Positions 1-11,929 of a stretch of DNA of 64,000 nt are shown in pieces. The position numbers and the translations under genes are program-made. The notes below the pieces were generated by a model. That model ran no database searches. It saw nothing but the letters and a program-made list of their open reading frames with translations, and had not been told where the DNA came from. Source of the DNA: Nematostella vectensis (taxonomy: Eukaryota > Cnidaria > Anthozoa > Actiniaria > Edwardsiidae); assembly GCF_932526225.1 (NCBI RefSeq), contig NC_064042.1, positions 2,215,001 to 2,279,000 of the forward strand. Reading direction: 5' to 3'. How positions within the stretch are numbered: position 1 is the stretch's first letter; the number at the start of each line of letters is the position of its first letter.

Positions 1-3000
1 TTTTTAGTTGAAAACTAACATCTTTTAGTGAGAGTGAATTTTGACTCTGAAACAAACACATTAATGTGAATTTTACGCTGATTTGTTGTAAAGGACTAAT
101 TGCAAGGCATACAGTACCCCCTCCATCCCCCCATAGCTAAAATGTCTAGGTGTGGCCCTGTGTTACATATTTTACAATCTTTTTATACTGGATATCAGTT
201 ACATTCAAAATACGTTACTAAATCTGGACTATATTAAGGCCTATTCAAGTTGTAAAGGACAAAACAACAACTCACATTTGTGCAGATCTTTTCCGCAATA
301 ACAGTTGCTCTCTTACTCTCAGGAGCATCTACTGCAACAGCAGGTCCTCCTTCAGTTTTACACTCTTTTTCTAAGAAATTCTATGAAGAGTCATCACATA
401 ACATAAGTGGTGCTTGCTTTGCAAAGGGTGGGGGGCCTAAGACATTTACTTGTCCACAAAAAATGGGTTGCATTTGATTTTGTTGGAGGGGATTGTAGTG
501 TATTAGCATTAAGATATTTATAGGATTAACACTAGTGATGATGTTAATTGATTATGTATGTAATGATTGCGTGAAATTATTAATATATATATAATATATA
601 TAATATATAATATATATCTGTTATGAGTTTGAACTTTGTACCTAATAAATACATTTGGCTCCTGAGTTGTTTCAGTACACAATTCAGAAGGTTCTTGCAG
701 GGTTACCTGGAGTGTTAAACTTAGCTGACGATATTGTTGTTTTCGGTAAAGACGAACGCCAACACAAAGAGCGTTTATTGAGTGTTATGTCACGTTTGTC
801 GGAAAGCGGGTTGACACTCAATCCAGGTAAGTGTGTTACATTCCGGATCTAGCCACCCTGTCCGCTCCACTTAGAGCATTAACGCGCCAATCGGTTCCAT
901 TTGAATGGACCCAGAAACAGGAAGATAGTTTTCGCGACATCAAAAGGCTGATGAGTGCTAGTGAGACGTTAGCATATTTTGATAGAGAGAGCGAAACGAC
1001 CGTGATCGCTGATGCGAGTCCAGTGGGATTAGGAGCTGTCCTAGTCCAGAGAAAAGCAGGTGAGAACCGAGTAGTAGCGTATGGGCATAGAAGTCTAACA
1101 GATGTGGAAAAGAGATATTCTCAGACAGAACGCGAAGCACTGTCATTAGTATGGGCTTGTGAACACTTCCAGATGTATTTATTAGGTACAAAGTTCAAAC
1201 TCATAACAGATCGGTAGTGAGGGAAGCTATACCGATTGCAATGTCATGGGAAGAGATTAAAACCAGTTCAGATAACTGCGATAGTGTCGAAAACATGAAG
1301 GAAGCTTTGAAAACAGGTAAGTGGGACAAGTGTGCAGCAAGTGTGAAGTCAGTGAGAGGAGAGTTGAGTGAGTGCGATGGTGTGATTTTGCTTGGAAATC
1401 GGATTTTCCTACCCTCAGACCTACGAGATCGAGTGTTAAAATTAGCACACGAGGGTCATCAAGGAATTGTCAAGTGTAAGCAGAGGCTTCGAAGTAAGGT
1501 ATGGTGGTTAGGCATGGACAAGGATGTTGAGTCTATGAGTCTATCATGTGAGTTATGTCAGCTAGTGTCGAGCTATGAACCACCGGTACCTATCCTTACG
1601 ACCGAAATGCCTGAAGGACCATGGCAATTTTGTAGTACGGATCTTCTTGGACCGCTCCCCGATGGTAGGTATGTGATTGTCATCATCGATTATTTCAGTC
1701 GATATTTTGAGGCCGCTATGTTGAGATCGACTAAGGCAGAGAACATTATCGAATTCTTAGATGCAACATTTGCTAGGTATGGGTATCCAGAAGTGTTGAG
1801 GACGGATAACGGTCCGCAATTTATCTCAGGCGAGTTCCAGACATTTCTCAGGGCAGGTGGGGTGAAATGGCTTTCTACGACTCCACTTTGGCCCCAGGCA
1901 AACGGTTTGGTAGAGAGAACTAACCGGTCGATATTGAAGGTGTTAAAGATAGCTACTCAGGAGAAGGCAGACATGCAGAGAGAGTTTAGGAAGTTTGTTG
2001 CGGCATACCGATCTACGCCACACACGGGAACAGGGTGTACCCCATTTTCGTTGATGTTTGGGCGAGAAATGCGCACAAAGCTTCCCCAGCTAGATTTTAC
2101 AGCTAGTGATCCTGAATTAGCTAGAGACAGGGATAGAGAATACAAGCTAAAGCTGAAGAAGCATGCCGACAAGAAGGCTAAAGAGAGTGAGATTAAAGAG
2201 GGAGATACAGTGTTAATGAGGAATGAACAACAAGGAAAGTTAGAGCCAAACTTTAGACCAGAAAAGTACAAAGTGGTAAGTAAGAATGGTTCTGATATTG
2301 TTTGCGAAAGTGAGACTGGAGGCACGCTAAGGCGAAACGTTCAATGCGCTAAGAAAGTGCCAGAGGCAACCAGTGAGAAGGTAAGTAAGGAGAACCAGGG
2401 TAACCCGGAATTAATCCAAGACCCTATAGAAAGCAACCCTCCTGTAGACCAACCTCCCGAACCGCCTTCGATACGCACAAGTGTTCGAGCCCGCCAGCCT
2501 TCAGCATGGTTGAACGACTATCTCGTGTATCAGTAGATTTTCTATGTATTATTTAAGTGATTGATTATCATGAGCTCACGTGCATGGTTACGCATTATTT
2601 GATTTTCCCTAGTTGTTGTGATTACTTTTATATTTGTAGTTGATTTAGGTTATTCATTTAAGTCCTACATTCATTTGCAAAAAGGGGAGGGATGTAGTGT
2701 ATAAGCATTAAGATATTTATAGGATTAACACTAGTGATGATGTAATTGATTATTACCTAGAAGTCATGAGAGGTCATTTATTAACCCAACCCCTTCAGTT
2801 CAGTTTTGCTGTCCACATAACCCTAAGTAACCTGATACCTACCTGCAGTCTCTTAGAATAGGCCACACTCTCTTTAAAGTGCTCAATGCACTCTGGAAAG
2901 AACACAAGGAGTGATGTCCGGATAGAGTAGAAAAGACCAATAACAGTAAAGACCTTTCCTGGTGTTAATGTATTCCCAGTCAAGACATAGGGTACAAACA

Positions 3001-6000
3001 TAGCAATCCCAGTAATGGCAGGACAGAGAGCACGGAAGGTAGCATTCAGAGAACCAATGTAGGATGAGCATCTGATCGCACCTACTTCTTGGCTGTAAAA
3101 GGAGAAAGAGAGTGAGACTTTTCGCATTTTTTAAAACCAGGTCAAAGGGGGTTTAGACAGACATCTCACTATCAAAGCAGAGAGTGGTATTGATATACAG
3201 TGAGTACCTTCTAATATCAAAAATAAGGCTGGTATAGAGGTGCTCCCACGTGTTCATCTTGATGGCACGCATTTCTGACATCACCTTGCTCATGATCCCA
3301 AATCTCCTGTCTGTATGCAGGCCTTCCTTATGTCTAACAGATAAAAATATTCTAAAATGAAAATGCTGTTTTTGTATAGCTGCACTAAAAAAGTATCTTA
3401 GTTAGCTTTTATAGAAAACTGCTGCACACAGTTTACAACAAACATGCAACTTAGTGTGTAAGCACTGTTACAAAAGATGGTAACATGACCCTTAAATATC
3501 ACCCAATACAAGGTATATCTAAAAAGATGAAAGGTTCACAAGTACCATGTTTTTACATGTCTAAAAAAATTTGAATCAGAACTGGCTTGGCATCTGGCTT
3601 AAGAAGCCTGTACCATAGAGATATGTTGGCTCACTTCCTCAGTAAAACAACATATAAATAAGGGATTGTTAGCCCTACTCATAAGTACCTGAAATTTGTT
3701 AACAGTCTGCCAGTCAAGATATGCAGTATTACCAGGAAACAAATACAAGCTATTCCAGGTAGAGACCACAACCCTAGCTCAAACCATGACAGGACTCCAG
3801 TGGCCAATAAAACAAGAGGGGCTATCCAGAACTGGTGCAATAATAAAGTGACCTGAAAAAGCAGATTAGATCATTAATAAAAAGTACAATATTTAAAGCA
3901 GTTGTGCCAGGCCTTGGAAAAATGCAATTGTATGTGATGATTTCATACAATTAATCATTTTACACTAGTCTTATTTCTTCCACAAAGATTGTATTAGCCA
4001 GGCAATATATTTTTGTGTGATTTTTGAAGTATACAATACAGTACCTTCTCCAAAATCAGGACATCCCGTGTGGCCAAGTTGAGAATGTGGCGAGTCATGT
4101 TGTTAGAATTTGAAGAGTATGGAAATTGCAATATCTACAAAAATGAGGGAGTGTATATAAGGGATCACAAAATAGTGGTTTAAGCTAATTACAACAAAAA
4201 GCAACAATGTATCATTTTCTGTAATTCAAAATGATTTATATAAATAACTTAGCTGGGTAAATCAGGTTCACACATAACTCCAGATGGATGGGGACGGGGT
4301 GCTGGTAAGGGGCATTCATTAGTACCTTCCTGTTATCTCCCATACCTCCACTAATCTTGTTTTACCTACAATACTATATCTTATACATATGCAAATAAAA
4401 AATATGGCATAATAACCAGGGGTGTCTATAAGCAGTGGATGATTTCTCCGGCAGAGAAAATGGTAATCATCGACTGAGGCGCATACCTCAGGAGGGGAGG
4501 GGGGCTAAACAGGGTGGGTATGGACCCTCATCATTTGTGATGAAAAGCCTGTTAAATACTGTGCCTCAAATCAGCTTAAATAGTTATTAAGCCAACCAAA
4601 GGCACACAAACTTAATTACCAACTGACCTTTTTATAGACTAAAGATGAGCAGGCAACTCTGAGATGCATACCATGTCTTGTCAGTGAGTTGAGAATAGGG
4701 TGTCGTAGCCAGGCCATTATAAAAGTACATATTACCAGGATTGTGCCTAGTATATAGGCTTCCACCTTAGACATTGTTGCTCCAGGTACAAAGTAACCAA
4801 TGAGTCTTCCAATAAAATATGGCTGAGCCACATTTATACCATGCTAGAAAAATAAAATTTTGCTGCATTGTATCAATCAGAAATGAAATTTTCATGCAAT
4901 TTAACTTCTTGCATGAACAATTAATTTCTGATTGAAATACACTATCACTGCTTCCTCACCTTTAATACATTTTTTCTTTTACACATTTGAATTTTTCTAA
5001 CACTAGTATCAAAATTTCATTTCCGTGGAGATTTGTAACAGGCTTTGAAATATTGAGGGGGAGGGGGGGATGGTGCGATAAACAAGAAAATTTTAGGGGG
5101 ATTTCTGTCTATCTTTTTCACTCCAAAATTAGTTTTGTAAGCAAAAAGTATAATTATTACTCAAAATGTTTACCTCAATTATCAAAGGAAGACCAAGAAG
5201 CACATAATCCATCCCTAGAAATAACATCAATGTCTGGAAAAGTTTTGGTCTCCGCCCACCAGCCTTAGCCTTTCTCTGTTCCTCCTGCCATAATCTAAAA
5301 CAAATGCCTGCTTTAGTTCCCAGCTTTGCCCCCTCTTGGGTATGTGCTTTCAGGAGAATAATATTACAAACACATTTTTAATTTTGAAAAATAATCAGTC
5401 AATGCTGTTCAAAGAAAATTAGAACTGGAGTTTCGAAGAAAATAAAAAAAAAGACTCAATCGGGGATTTAACCCGGAACGCTTGCTAACGAGTCAAAGGT
5501 GCTAACCACTGGGCCACGGTAGCAAGTTGTAAGGTGCGTGGCAATTTCAGTCTATTTAACCAAATGAAGCGCTTTTCCCTTTCGTAGCAACGAAATAGTA
5601 CCATAGGCCCTTAACTACAGTAATAGTTTCATAACAGCTACCCAACTTTGGATGCTCATACAAACGTAAAGCAAGTGCACCTTTCAAGTCGAACTATTAG
5701 AGTCCTAGATTCATCTTCTTGCAGAGCTTGAAACAGATCTTCGTTGCGTAAAGGGCGCTTGTTCCCCAATTTAAACAAATTGTTCAACCATCTGCGAAAA
5801 CAATTATAATGTTTATTTCGTGTCGTCGTAAACAAACATGTTGAATGAACGGGACTTTGAAATCACGAACAGCATATTGAAATGATCTGTTATCAAGAGA
5901 ACTTCAAGCAATCTTTATACATATTTTTATAGACTATCGATACAGTATCAGATCATGTGCGGATAAACTATGACCTTACAATCCGCAAAACCCTCCAGCT

Positions 6001-6143
6001 CAACTCAATTTGAATTTGTGGCGCGCCAACTTCAAAACGTGTAAAACTCTTTAGAATTCTTACCCGTAGGTAAAATATCTTGCAAAGAAAGAGGCAGACT
6101 CCTCGGGGTTTGGTAGAAGTGGAGTAGTCTTCACCTCCATCAT
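1..6143 (-). CDS. ABCC (MRP4-like) ABC transporter, 5' part, cut by left edge
   Basis: Exons, in transcription order: 6143-6064, 5791-5681, 5294-5174, 4843-4628, 4134-4045, 3852-3689, 3333-3208, 3092-2843, 380-276 and 46-1 (cut by the window). All have GT-AG borders and the phases join, giving about 436 codons. The N terminus (MMEVKTTPLLPNPEES, then YFTYGWLNNLFKLGNKRPL) matches the cytosolic start of ABCC4-type proteins. Exons 3-8 encode the first transmembrane domain, including RRFGIMSKVMSEMRAIKMNT, the coupling-helix stretch typical of the family. Exon 9 is the linker (starts NFLEKECKTEGG) and exon 10 begins nucleotide-binding domain 1 (LSLKDVSFQLK). Family role: ATP-driven export of organic anions across the plasma membrane. 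The substrate cannot be told, and the Walker motifs lie outside the window. Two adjacent ATGs start the frame. The gene diverges from U2AF1 across 355 bp. Confidence 0.87.
655..1216 (+). pseudogene. Gypsy pol fragment: reverse transcriptase end and RNase H
   Basis: Positions 655-840 encode the palm segment of a retroelement reverse transcriptase, including the catalytic ADDIVVFG box. The frame then breaks near 841 where part of the thumb/connection region is deleted. A second frame (about 843-1216) encodes RNase H, with the DAS motif followed by GLGAVL, then the TEREALSLVWA helix, and it stops at a TAG right after ITDR. The stop and the missing middle make this non-functional. Confidence 0.85.
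1220..2536 (+). pseudogene. Gypsy integrase reading frame (orphaned)
   Basis: This is an open frame of about 435 codons but has no start of its own; it would have been the C-terminal part of a Pol polyprotein. The zinc-binding domain shows AHEGHQG and CELCQ (HHCC pattern). The catalytic core carries the three acidic residues in STDLLG, TDNGPQF and GLVERTN. The tail (VRARQPSAWLNDY) is the basic end usual in Gypsy elements, and no chromodomain is seen. The intact catalytic residues suggest a fairly recent insertion, but loss of upstream pol leaves it unable to act on its own. Confidence 0.85.
5455..5524 (-). repeat. tRNA-derived repeat (tRNA-like, not a functional tRNA)
   Basis: On the minus strand this has a good A-box-like element (TGGCCCAGTGGTTAG) and a B-box-like element (GGTTAAATCC), spaced as in a tRNA. 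The 5' acceptor strand (GCTACCG) has no complement at the 3' end and no clean anticodon stem can be drawn. It sits in ABCC intron 2. The 16-nt GGGCCACGGTAGCAAG end recurs at about 40889-40904, which suggests a dispersed tRNA-derived SINE. Confidence 0.5.
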
Positions 6144-6498
6144 GCATTCTGATGGATTAGTTGGCTAGACTTGTGGTATGCAAAACGAACTACTGTTTAC
6201 CGACAAGATAAAGCGATGCTCCTTTTGACAACAAGGGTCGGGCAGAACTTGTCAGGCGTTCCTGGGCTAAACGTCATAGATGACTGTGATCCATCCGCGA
6301 GGATACATTTATCACCAAACAGCAGAAAAAGAAATTGTAAAACTACTTAACTGTTACCTTTTATTAATTGTTGCATTATTTGAAAAAGAATTGAAAAAAT
6401 AATTTATTTTGCCATTGTCTTTCACAGGGTTTCCTGTGCTATTTCCCTGATGCATGATGGGTACATTGCATTCTGGGTAATTTTGCTAATAAGTCAAG
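6144..6498. promoter_or_regulatory. Divergent promoter interval, ABCC / U2AF1
   Basis: 355 bp separate the start codons of two genes transcribed away from each other, so both promoters and both 5' UTRs must fit here unless there are upstream non-coding exons. No TATA box is placed convincingly. The U2AF1 side ends in a CAAGATGGC element that includes the ATG. Confidence 0.6.
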
Positions 6499-9400
6499 AT
6501 GGCGGAATATTTGGCGTCCATTTTTGGAACCGAGAAAGACAAGTAAGTTTCTAGCTTTCATATTGCCCAAAGCAGAGTTCTGATCAATTAAAACTTTAAA
6601 TGTTACCCAATTGAGGAACTGGGAAAGTTAAAACTCGCCTACAGACTTTATAACCATGTAGAGTTTTGGTTTTCCAATAGAACTCGTTGACATTGAAGTA
6701 GACATGTGCGCTCGCTTGAAGGAAACGGCCTTTTGTGAATAACTTTAGCGAACACAAGAAGCTATATAAAACATCATTTTAGGCAAGGCTTTTTTAGATT
6801 CTTGAAAACTAATCCATTTGTGGAAGAACCATTTTTACTTTCAAGGTACGCTGTGTCTACTTGCACGGCTTCCGGTAAATGGGGGAAAAATAACTAGCTG
6901 CACGTCTCCAATTTTCTATATTTTTAGCCCAAATAACAAGTTTCTGTCTTTAAAACACTTCCACGATTATTTAGAACAGTATGAACGAAGCATGGAGTTT
7001 GACATTTCATGCATCATTCATTATTTCCCTAGCATTCGCATGTCGCCTTTTGCTCGAAGCCATCGTTTGACGGTTCTTAATAACGGTAGGAGGTTTTTTA
7101 AGTAAAAAATTTTCATTTTGGCTTAATTGCAAAAATAAAAAAAGGGAAATGCATCTACTTTTTTTTTCTCCTTGCGCAGCACATTTCATTCATACTGTGC
7201 CAAGCATTTGAGGGTCACTCATTGCACAGCTTTTAAAGCTAAAAAACATCTTTCGGCTGTTCTCAATAATCGTGGAAGGGTTTCAAAACCAGAAACTTGG
7301 TATTTAGGCTAAAAATCAAGAAAATGGAAGACAGCCGTGCAGCTAATTTTTTCTCCTCCTTTACCGGAAGCTGTGACTCGAAGTAGTGACTCGAAAATAG
7401 TATTTGGGCGAATCTTGAGTCTCTTTGAGTTAAGTTAATTTAAGTTATCCAACTAGAAATGCTCAATGTTACTTGTTAATGGTGGAAAGAAAAGCTTTTG
7501 CAAGTAACACCCTATTATTTTGTTCAGAGTCAACTGTTCTTTCTACTTCAAAATTGGTGCATGTCGCCATGGAGACCGGTGTTCTCGACTTCATAATAAA
7601 CCAACATTTAGTCAGACAATCCTTCTTCAGAATATGTATCAGAACCCACAGAGCGCTGCACAAGTAGCTGACGGAACAAGTAAGTACCAACAATCCTACA
7701 TCATGATATGTATAAAACCCACAGAGCACTGCACAAGTAGCTGACGGAACAAGTAAGTACCAACAATCCTACATCATGATATGTATAAAACCCACAGAGC
7801 ACTGCACAAGTAGCTGACGGAACAAGTAAGTACCAACAATCCTACATCATGATATGTATAAAACCCACAGAGCACTGTCCATGTTCAGATTAAAGGCAGT
7901 CTAAACCAGTTTAATGGCAGGTCTGGTTTGATGGTGCTTATTTTTGTCAGCAGGTCACTTTCTTAGATATTTACCTATGTCAGTGTTAAAGGATAAATTT
8001 GGATGGAAACAAACATGATGATTTCTTATATAACATGAATAAAGAAATGACTATGGCTTTCTTCTTCTTTTTAAGCCTTTTTTTATTTGTAAGTTTTAAG
8101 CCTTGTTTTTGATGTGCTCAACACTTTAATGTGTTCACAGGTAGTGCAATATCAGATGTGGAGGCACAGGAACATTACGACAGATTCTTTGAGGTACAGT
8201 ATGTGTGCTCTTTAGCAAGTGTGGATCTAGCCGTTGGCCAAAGAGGGGCAGGGGGTGACCCAATGACACACACTTTCCAGTCCTCTAGAGCAGTTTTATC
8301 AATTAAATGCATAGCAATGAGGGCACCACAATGAGTATAAGATAATAATAATTTATGAGATAATCATAAATTAAGATGTATAAGGAGCATGCAACTAAGA
8401 GGAAAGTTTTCTATGGCATTTATTTGTATATAACACTTTCTCTTGGGGGGGGGGGGGGCAAAAGCGGTTTAACCCTAAGCCCTGTACTTTTGACTTCTTT
8501 CTAGTTTTACTAATTACCTTTAATCCCCAGGATGTATCCCTTAAACTACTTTTGACTTCTCTCTAGTTTTACTAATTACCTTTAATCCCCAGGATGTATT
8601 CCTTGAGCTAGAAGAGAAGGTGAGTTGCTCTGTATTTATTTTGTTCTAATAAAGCTAGGATCTCCCCTTGAATGAAATGAGAGTACTTACCATCCAAGCA
8701 AGGAGGGGTTTACTGAAGAACAAAAGTTTAATAATTGTTACTCTAAACCTTAGCCTTGGACGCATGATAATAAGGGAATGTGCTAAAGACTTTCATTGAT
8801 ACTATTGTTCAACATTATCATTATTATTATTAGTATGGGTGCTGACTTTCCACATACACAGTAAAAAATTACTTTTATATGATGAAAACAGCCCAATTTA
8901 TTCAGAGAAGTGCTAGCTGGCCCCTTCAAATTTTGCATTAAACATTAGAAGAACATTTGGTGAAGTTCTATTTCCTGACATATTATTGAGACTGACCTTC
9001 TGATCTTTGTGGATTGTTGTATCCATAGTATGGTGAAATAGAGGAGATGAATGTCTGTGACAACCTGGGAGACCACCTTGTCGGCAATGTATATGTTAAA
9101 TTTCGCTATGAGGAGGATGCTGAGAAGGCTGTCAATGATCTAAACAATCGCTGGTACAATGGTAAGCAGATAAAACACTGTACATTATTTTTGCAGAGTT
9201 AGGGTAGCTAAACCCTCTTGAAACAAAAAAGGAAAAACATAATAATGGCTCAGGTGAGGAATCTACCCATGGCCTGTCACACACAAGAGCAAGAATCCTA
9301 CCTTAGACCACTCAGGGTTGGATAGAAACTTTTCAAAATGTCTTTCTCTATCAAAAAGTAAAAAAAAAAAAAATATTTTCCATTCTTTTTCCAGTATCAT

Positions 9401-11629
9401 CACTGATTTAAAAATTGATTACCATTGTTGTGCCATGATTTGTACTGTAACCAATTTTTTTTTTTCAGGTCAACCTATCTATGCAGAGCTTTCACCTGTC
9501 ACTGACTTCAGGTATGATATAACTGATAGGATTTGTAGCCCTTAGATTGGCTGGTATTGGCTGGTACACTGTAAGAGAGTAGTTAGAGGCATTCCCTGAG
9601 AGGTTATTACTTTTTCTAGTTTTATTGATCAATTTTCCATTTTGCTGTTTCTCCTCAGGGAGGCCTGTTGCAGACAATATGAGATGGGGTAAGCTGACAC
9701 CTGTGCCATGTGTAATCCATGCTGTTTTCCTTGCTTTTATTTAAGGAAAAAAAGCTCAATCAATCAATATTTTGCAAATGCTCTCAGCTCCCCTATATGG
9801 CATTGTTAGACCACCTCTTATGATTACAAATTACTGTAGTGGTCTGTACAAGGTTTGGAGCTGCTAATTGCAGAATCCCCATTACCACATAAATGGATTG
9901 ATGCATTTTTGATGGGGCAATTGAGAATACAGCCCATTTATGGCATTTATGTAACTCTCACTTTTAAAATATGTGTGGGTGTTCATAATGTTGTTGCAGT
10001 TAACAGATCTCAGTGTCATTCCATTCCTTAAGTGTTATGCTTGCTTTTGTATTTCTAGGAATAAAAGAAAGCTGTGTGTTTTCTTTTTTTAAAAAAATTG
10101 TATTTTACATATTTTAAATTCCTTATACCCCTTGGTGTCGTTATATGGGCTTGATGTGACGTCTTTGTGTGATGTGATATTCCACAATCTGACTCACGGT
10201 CCTCCCTCTTATGCAGTGAATGCACACGAGGCGGGTTTTGTAACTTCATGCATCTGAGGCCTATATCCCGAGACGTGCGGTAAGTCAACTACCCCGCGGA
10301 TAGAAATGCTTTAAACCTTTGTTTCTCTTGTACATCCGTAGAGAATGTTCTCGCGGTGGCTTTTGTAACTTCATGCACATGAGGCCAATTTCCAGGGATT
10401 TGCGGTGAGTGAGTGCCAGGCAATGGTACTCATGCTTCCAGGAGGAGCATGCATTTCCTGGTCCAACGCTGGGACTGACCCTCTCATACTCCATACAACT
10501 TTGTCAAGTTATGGCCTTCATGTCATGCTTTGTTTTGCATAGTGTAGAGTACTTGCAGTGAATGAGAATTCATAGTATGCTCTTATATGGCGACTAACAC
10601 ATATTTCAATGGATTTGGGTTGAGACAATTATATAGTTTAAGTGGTTCCTTCTTCCATTTTAGGCAAGGCCAAAATTTCAAACTTGAGCATCCAGGAAAG
10701 TGACAGCAACTAACAGACAGCAATAAAGGACTTGATCCTTTCACTAACTTGAACTAGTGTTTTTTTTTTCTTTTCAAGGATATTTCTATAGAATTTTACT
10801 TAAAATATATAAGCTCCAGCTACATAACTCCAATGATAGCTCATTCACAAGGAGGTATGATTTCTTCAGGTCTTAAGAGACTGTAAATTAAATTATTTTC
10901 TCATAACTTAATTGAAATGACAGAGCATCTTGGCCTGTTGTGCATGTTGGAAAGGAAATTATCTTTGCAAAATGCATCTGTAACCTAAGAAAAGCTTTTA
11001 GCTTTGAGTTCAGAGATGAATTGACATATTGTTTATCAGCTTTTTCATGAAGGCCACAGTTTGCTAAAAATAACCTACGATATCTTGTTCTTTTGGGCAT
11101 CCACTTGATAGTATTGGGAATTCTTCATGTGCGAACAGCTGAGCAACTTTGGTGTAGATTTGAAAAGGTTTGGACTAACTCTTGTTTTGTCTTTAGGCGT
11201 GAGTTGTATGGTCGGAACCGAAGACGAGGAGGAGGAGGAGGAGGAGGAGGTGGCGGGGGAGGTGGCAGGTGGGTGTGACCAGAAGATTTCAGGGTTTATA
11301 TAAGTGTACAACAACTCCGCAGGTCATATCTGTTGAATACCTGTACTAATCTGTTCAGATATTGTAAATTTACATGAAATGCAACCCTGCATTATATTGT
11401 CCTGTGAGACCTTGGACCTCAAAAAAAGTGAATCTAATATGAGTTGAAAACAGGCAGCTCTGGACCCTTCTTTTACTTACATCTCTCCACCATTTTACTT
11501 TGTTTCAGGAGAGGGGGCGGTTCCATGTCACCACCAAGGCGCTCTAGGTCCAGATCACCTCGGCGTGGGGGACGTGGTGGGTCGCCAAGGCAACGGTCAC
11601 GCTCTCCTCGCCGTGACCGAAGATACTAA
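6499..11629 (+). CDS. U2AF1: Splicing factor U2AF small subunit (U2AF35)
   Basis: Exons: 6499-6542, 7528-7679, 8141-8193, 8593-8619, 9029-9161, 9469-9511, 9659-9688, then 10217-10279 or 10342-10404, 11197-11268 and 11509-11629. With one copy of the duplicated exon the protein is 245 residues (human about 240). Order: [15 protein letters not shown]; first CCCH zinc finger ([13 protein letters not shown]); atypical RRM ([20 protein letters not shown]); second zinc finger ([10 protein letters not shown] plus the duplicated exon); polyglycine; C-terminal RS domain ([13 protein letters not shown]). Established role: nuclear partner of U2AF2 that reads the AG at 3' splice sites. A start inside CAAGATGGCGG and full similarity make the call secure. 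A candidate AATAAA lies at 11920-11925. Three separate duplications touch this gene's splice sites. Confidence 0.97.
7650..7877 (+). repeat. 73-bp tandem repeat spanning the U2AF1 exon 2 donor
   Basis: Three copies of a 73-bp unit start inside exon 2 and include its last ~30 nt and the GTAAGT donor. Donor-like sites therefore sit at 7680 (true), 7753 and 7826, followed by a partial unit ending near 7877. Use of the second or third would add 73 or 146 nt, shifting frame and meeting a stop at about 7742. Confidence 0.9.
8497..8600 (+). repeat. 62-bp tandem duplication of the U2AF1 exon 4 acceptor
   Basis: The block covering the pyrimidine tract, the CCCCAG acceptor and the first bases of exon 4 (GATGTAT) occurs twice, with AGs at 8529-8530 and 8591-8592. 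Only the second leads into the full exon (8593-8619); the first is followed by a diverged exon start that lacks the downstream donor. Confidence 0.85.
10217..10279 (+). CDS. U2AF1: U2AF1 alternative exon 8a (second zinc finger)
   Basis: A 63-nt exon with its own AG acceptor and GTAAGT donor. It encodes [20 protein letters not shown] with part of the next Arg codon. It supplies the last Cys pair and the His of the second CCCH zinc finger. Length, phase and sequence match the copy 62 bp downstream, so this is a tandem exon duplication. Confidence 0.9.
10342..10404 (+). CDS. U2AF1: U2AF1 alternative exon 8b (second zinc finger)
   Basis: The second 63-nt copy has a TAG acceptor and GTGAGT donor and encodes [20 protein letters not shown]. 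It differs from 8a by three conservative changes (T/S, L/M, V/L). All metal ligands are kept in both, so neither looks dead. Including 8a, 8b or both keeps the frame into exon 9. Confidence 0.9.
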
Positions 11630-11929
11630 GACTGTACAAGCAGCTTTGCCTATACTTGTGCATCGTGACCAGAGATACTTGCGCATCATAACCAGAGATG
11701 CTTGCGCATCATCAAACGATATCGTATACTTCAACACCTAATTGCTTAAAACAAGTAGCTGTGATCTTGGATTATGGTATAAATCAGTCACATCAACTTA
11801 TAGTGGTTTTCGATAGGAATTGCAGTGAGTATTTAGTTACACGAAGTACAGGTAGTCTACTTTGCCAATTTTCTTTTTATGCCTCAGCGCCAGAACCAGG
11901 GCCTTATAGAAGAAGCCTTAATAAAAAGT

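Larger units (their letters stand above)
494..2755 (+). mobile_element. Broken Gypsy-type LTR retrotransposon in an ABCC intron
   Basis: A degenerate element lies in the 2.46-kb ABCC intron between exons 8 and 9, antisense to the gene. Two direct copies of a sequence starting TGTAGTGTA (494-552 and 2693-2753) look like LTR starts; the second follows a polypurine tract at 2681-2692. Between them are pieces of pol: reverse transcriptase, RNase H and integrase. Gag, protease and most of reverse transcriptase are missing. A 39-bp piece of the RNase H region (1173-1211) also occurs inverted at 616-654, so the element has been rearranged, not only deleted. AT-dinucleotide repeats fill 580-615. Confidence 0.85.

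Noticed and set aside
280-477. 65-codon plus-strand frame with a leader-like start
   Set aside because: It overlaps the minus-strand ABCC exon at 276-380, whose phase and sequence (NFLEKECKTEGG) fit the transporter; the plus frame has no ATG start.
5455-5524. Functional tRNA on the minus strand
   Set aside because: The acceptor stem does not pair and no normal anticodon arm forms; only A- and B-box-like motifs remain.
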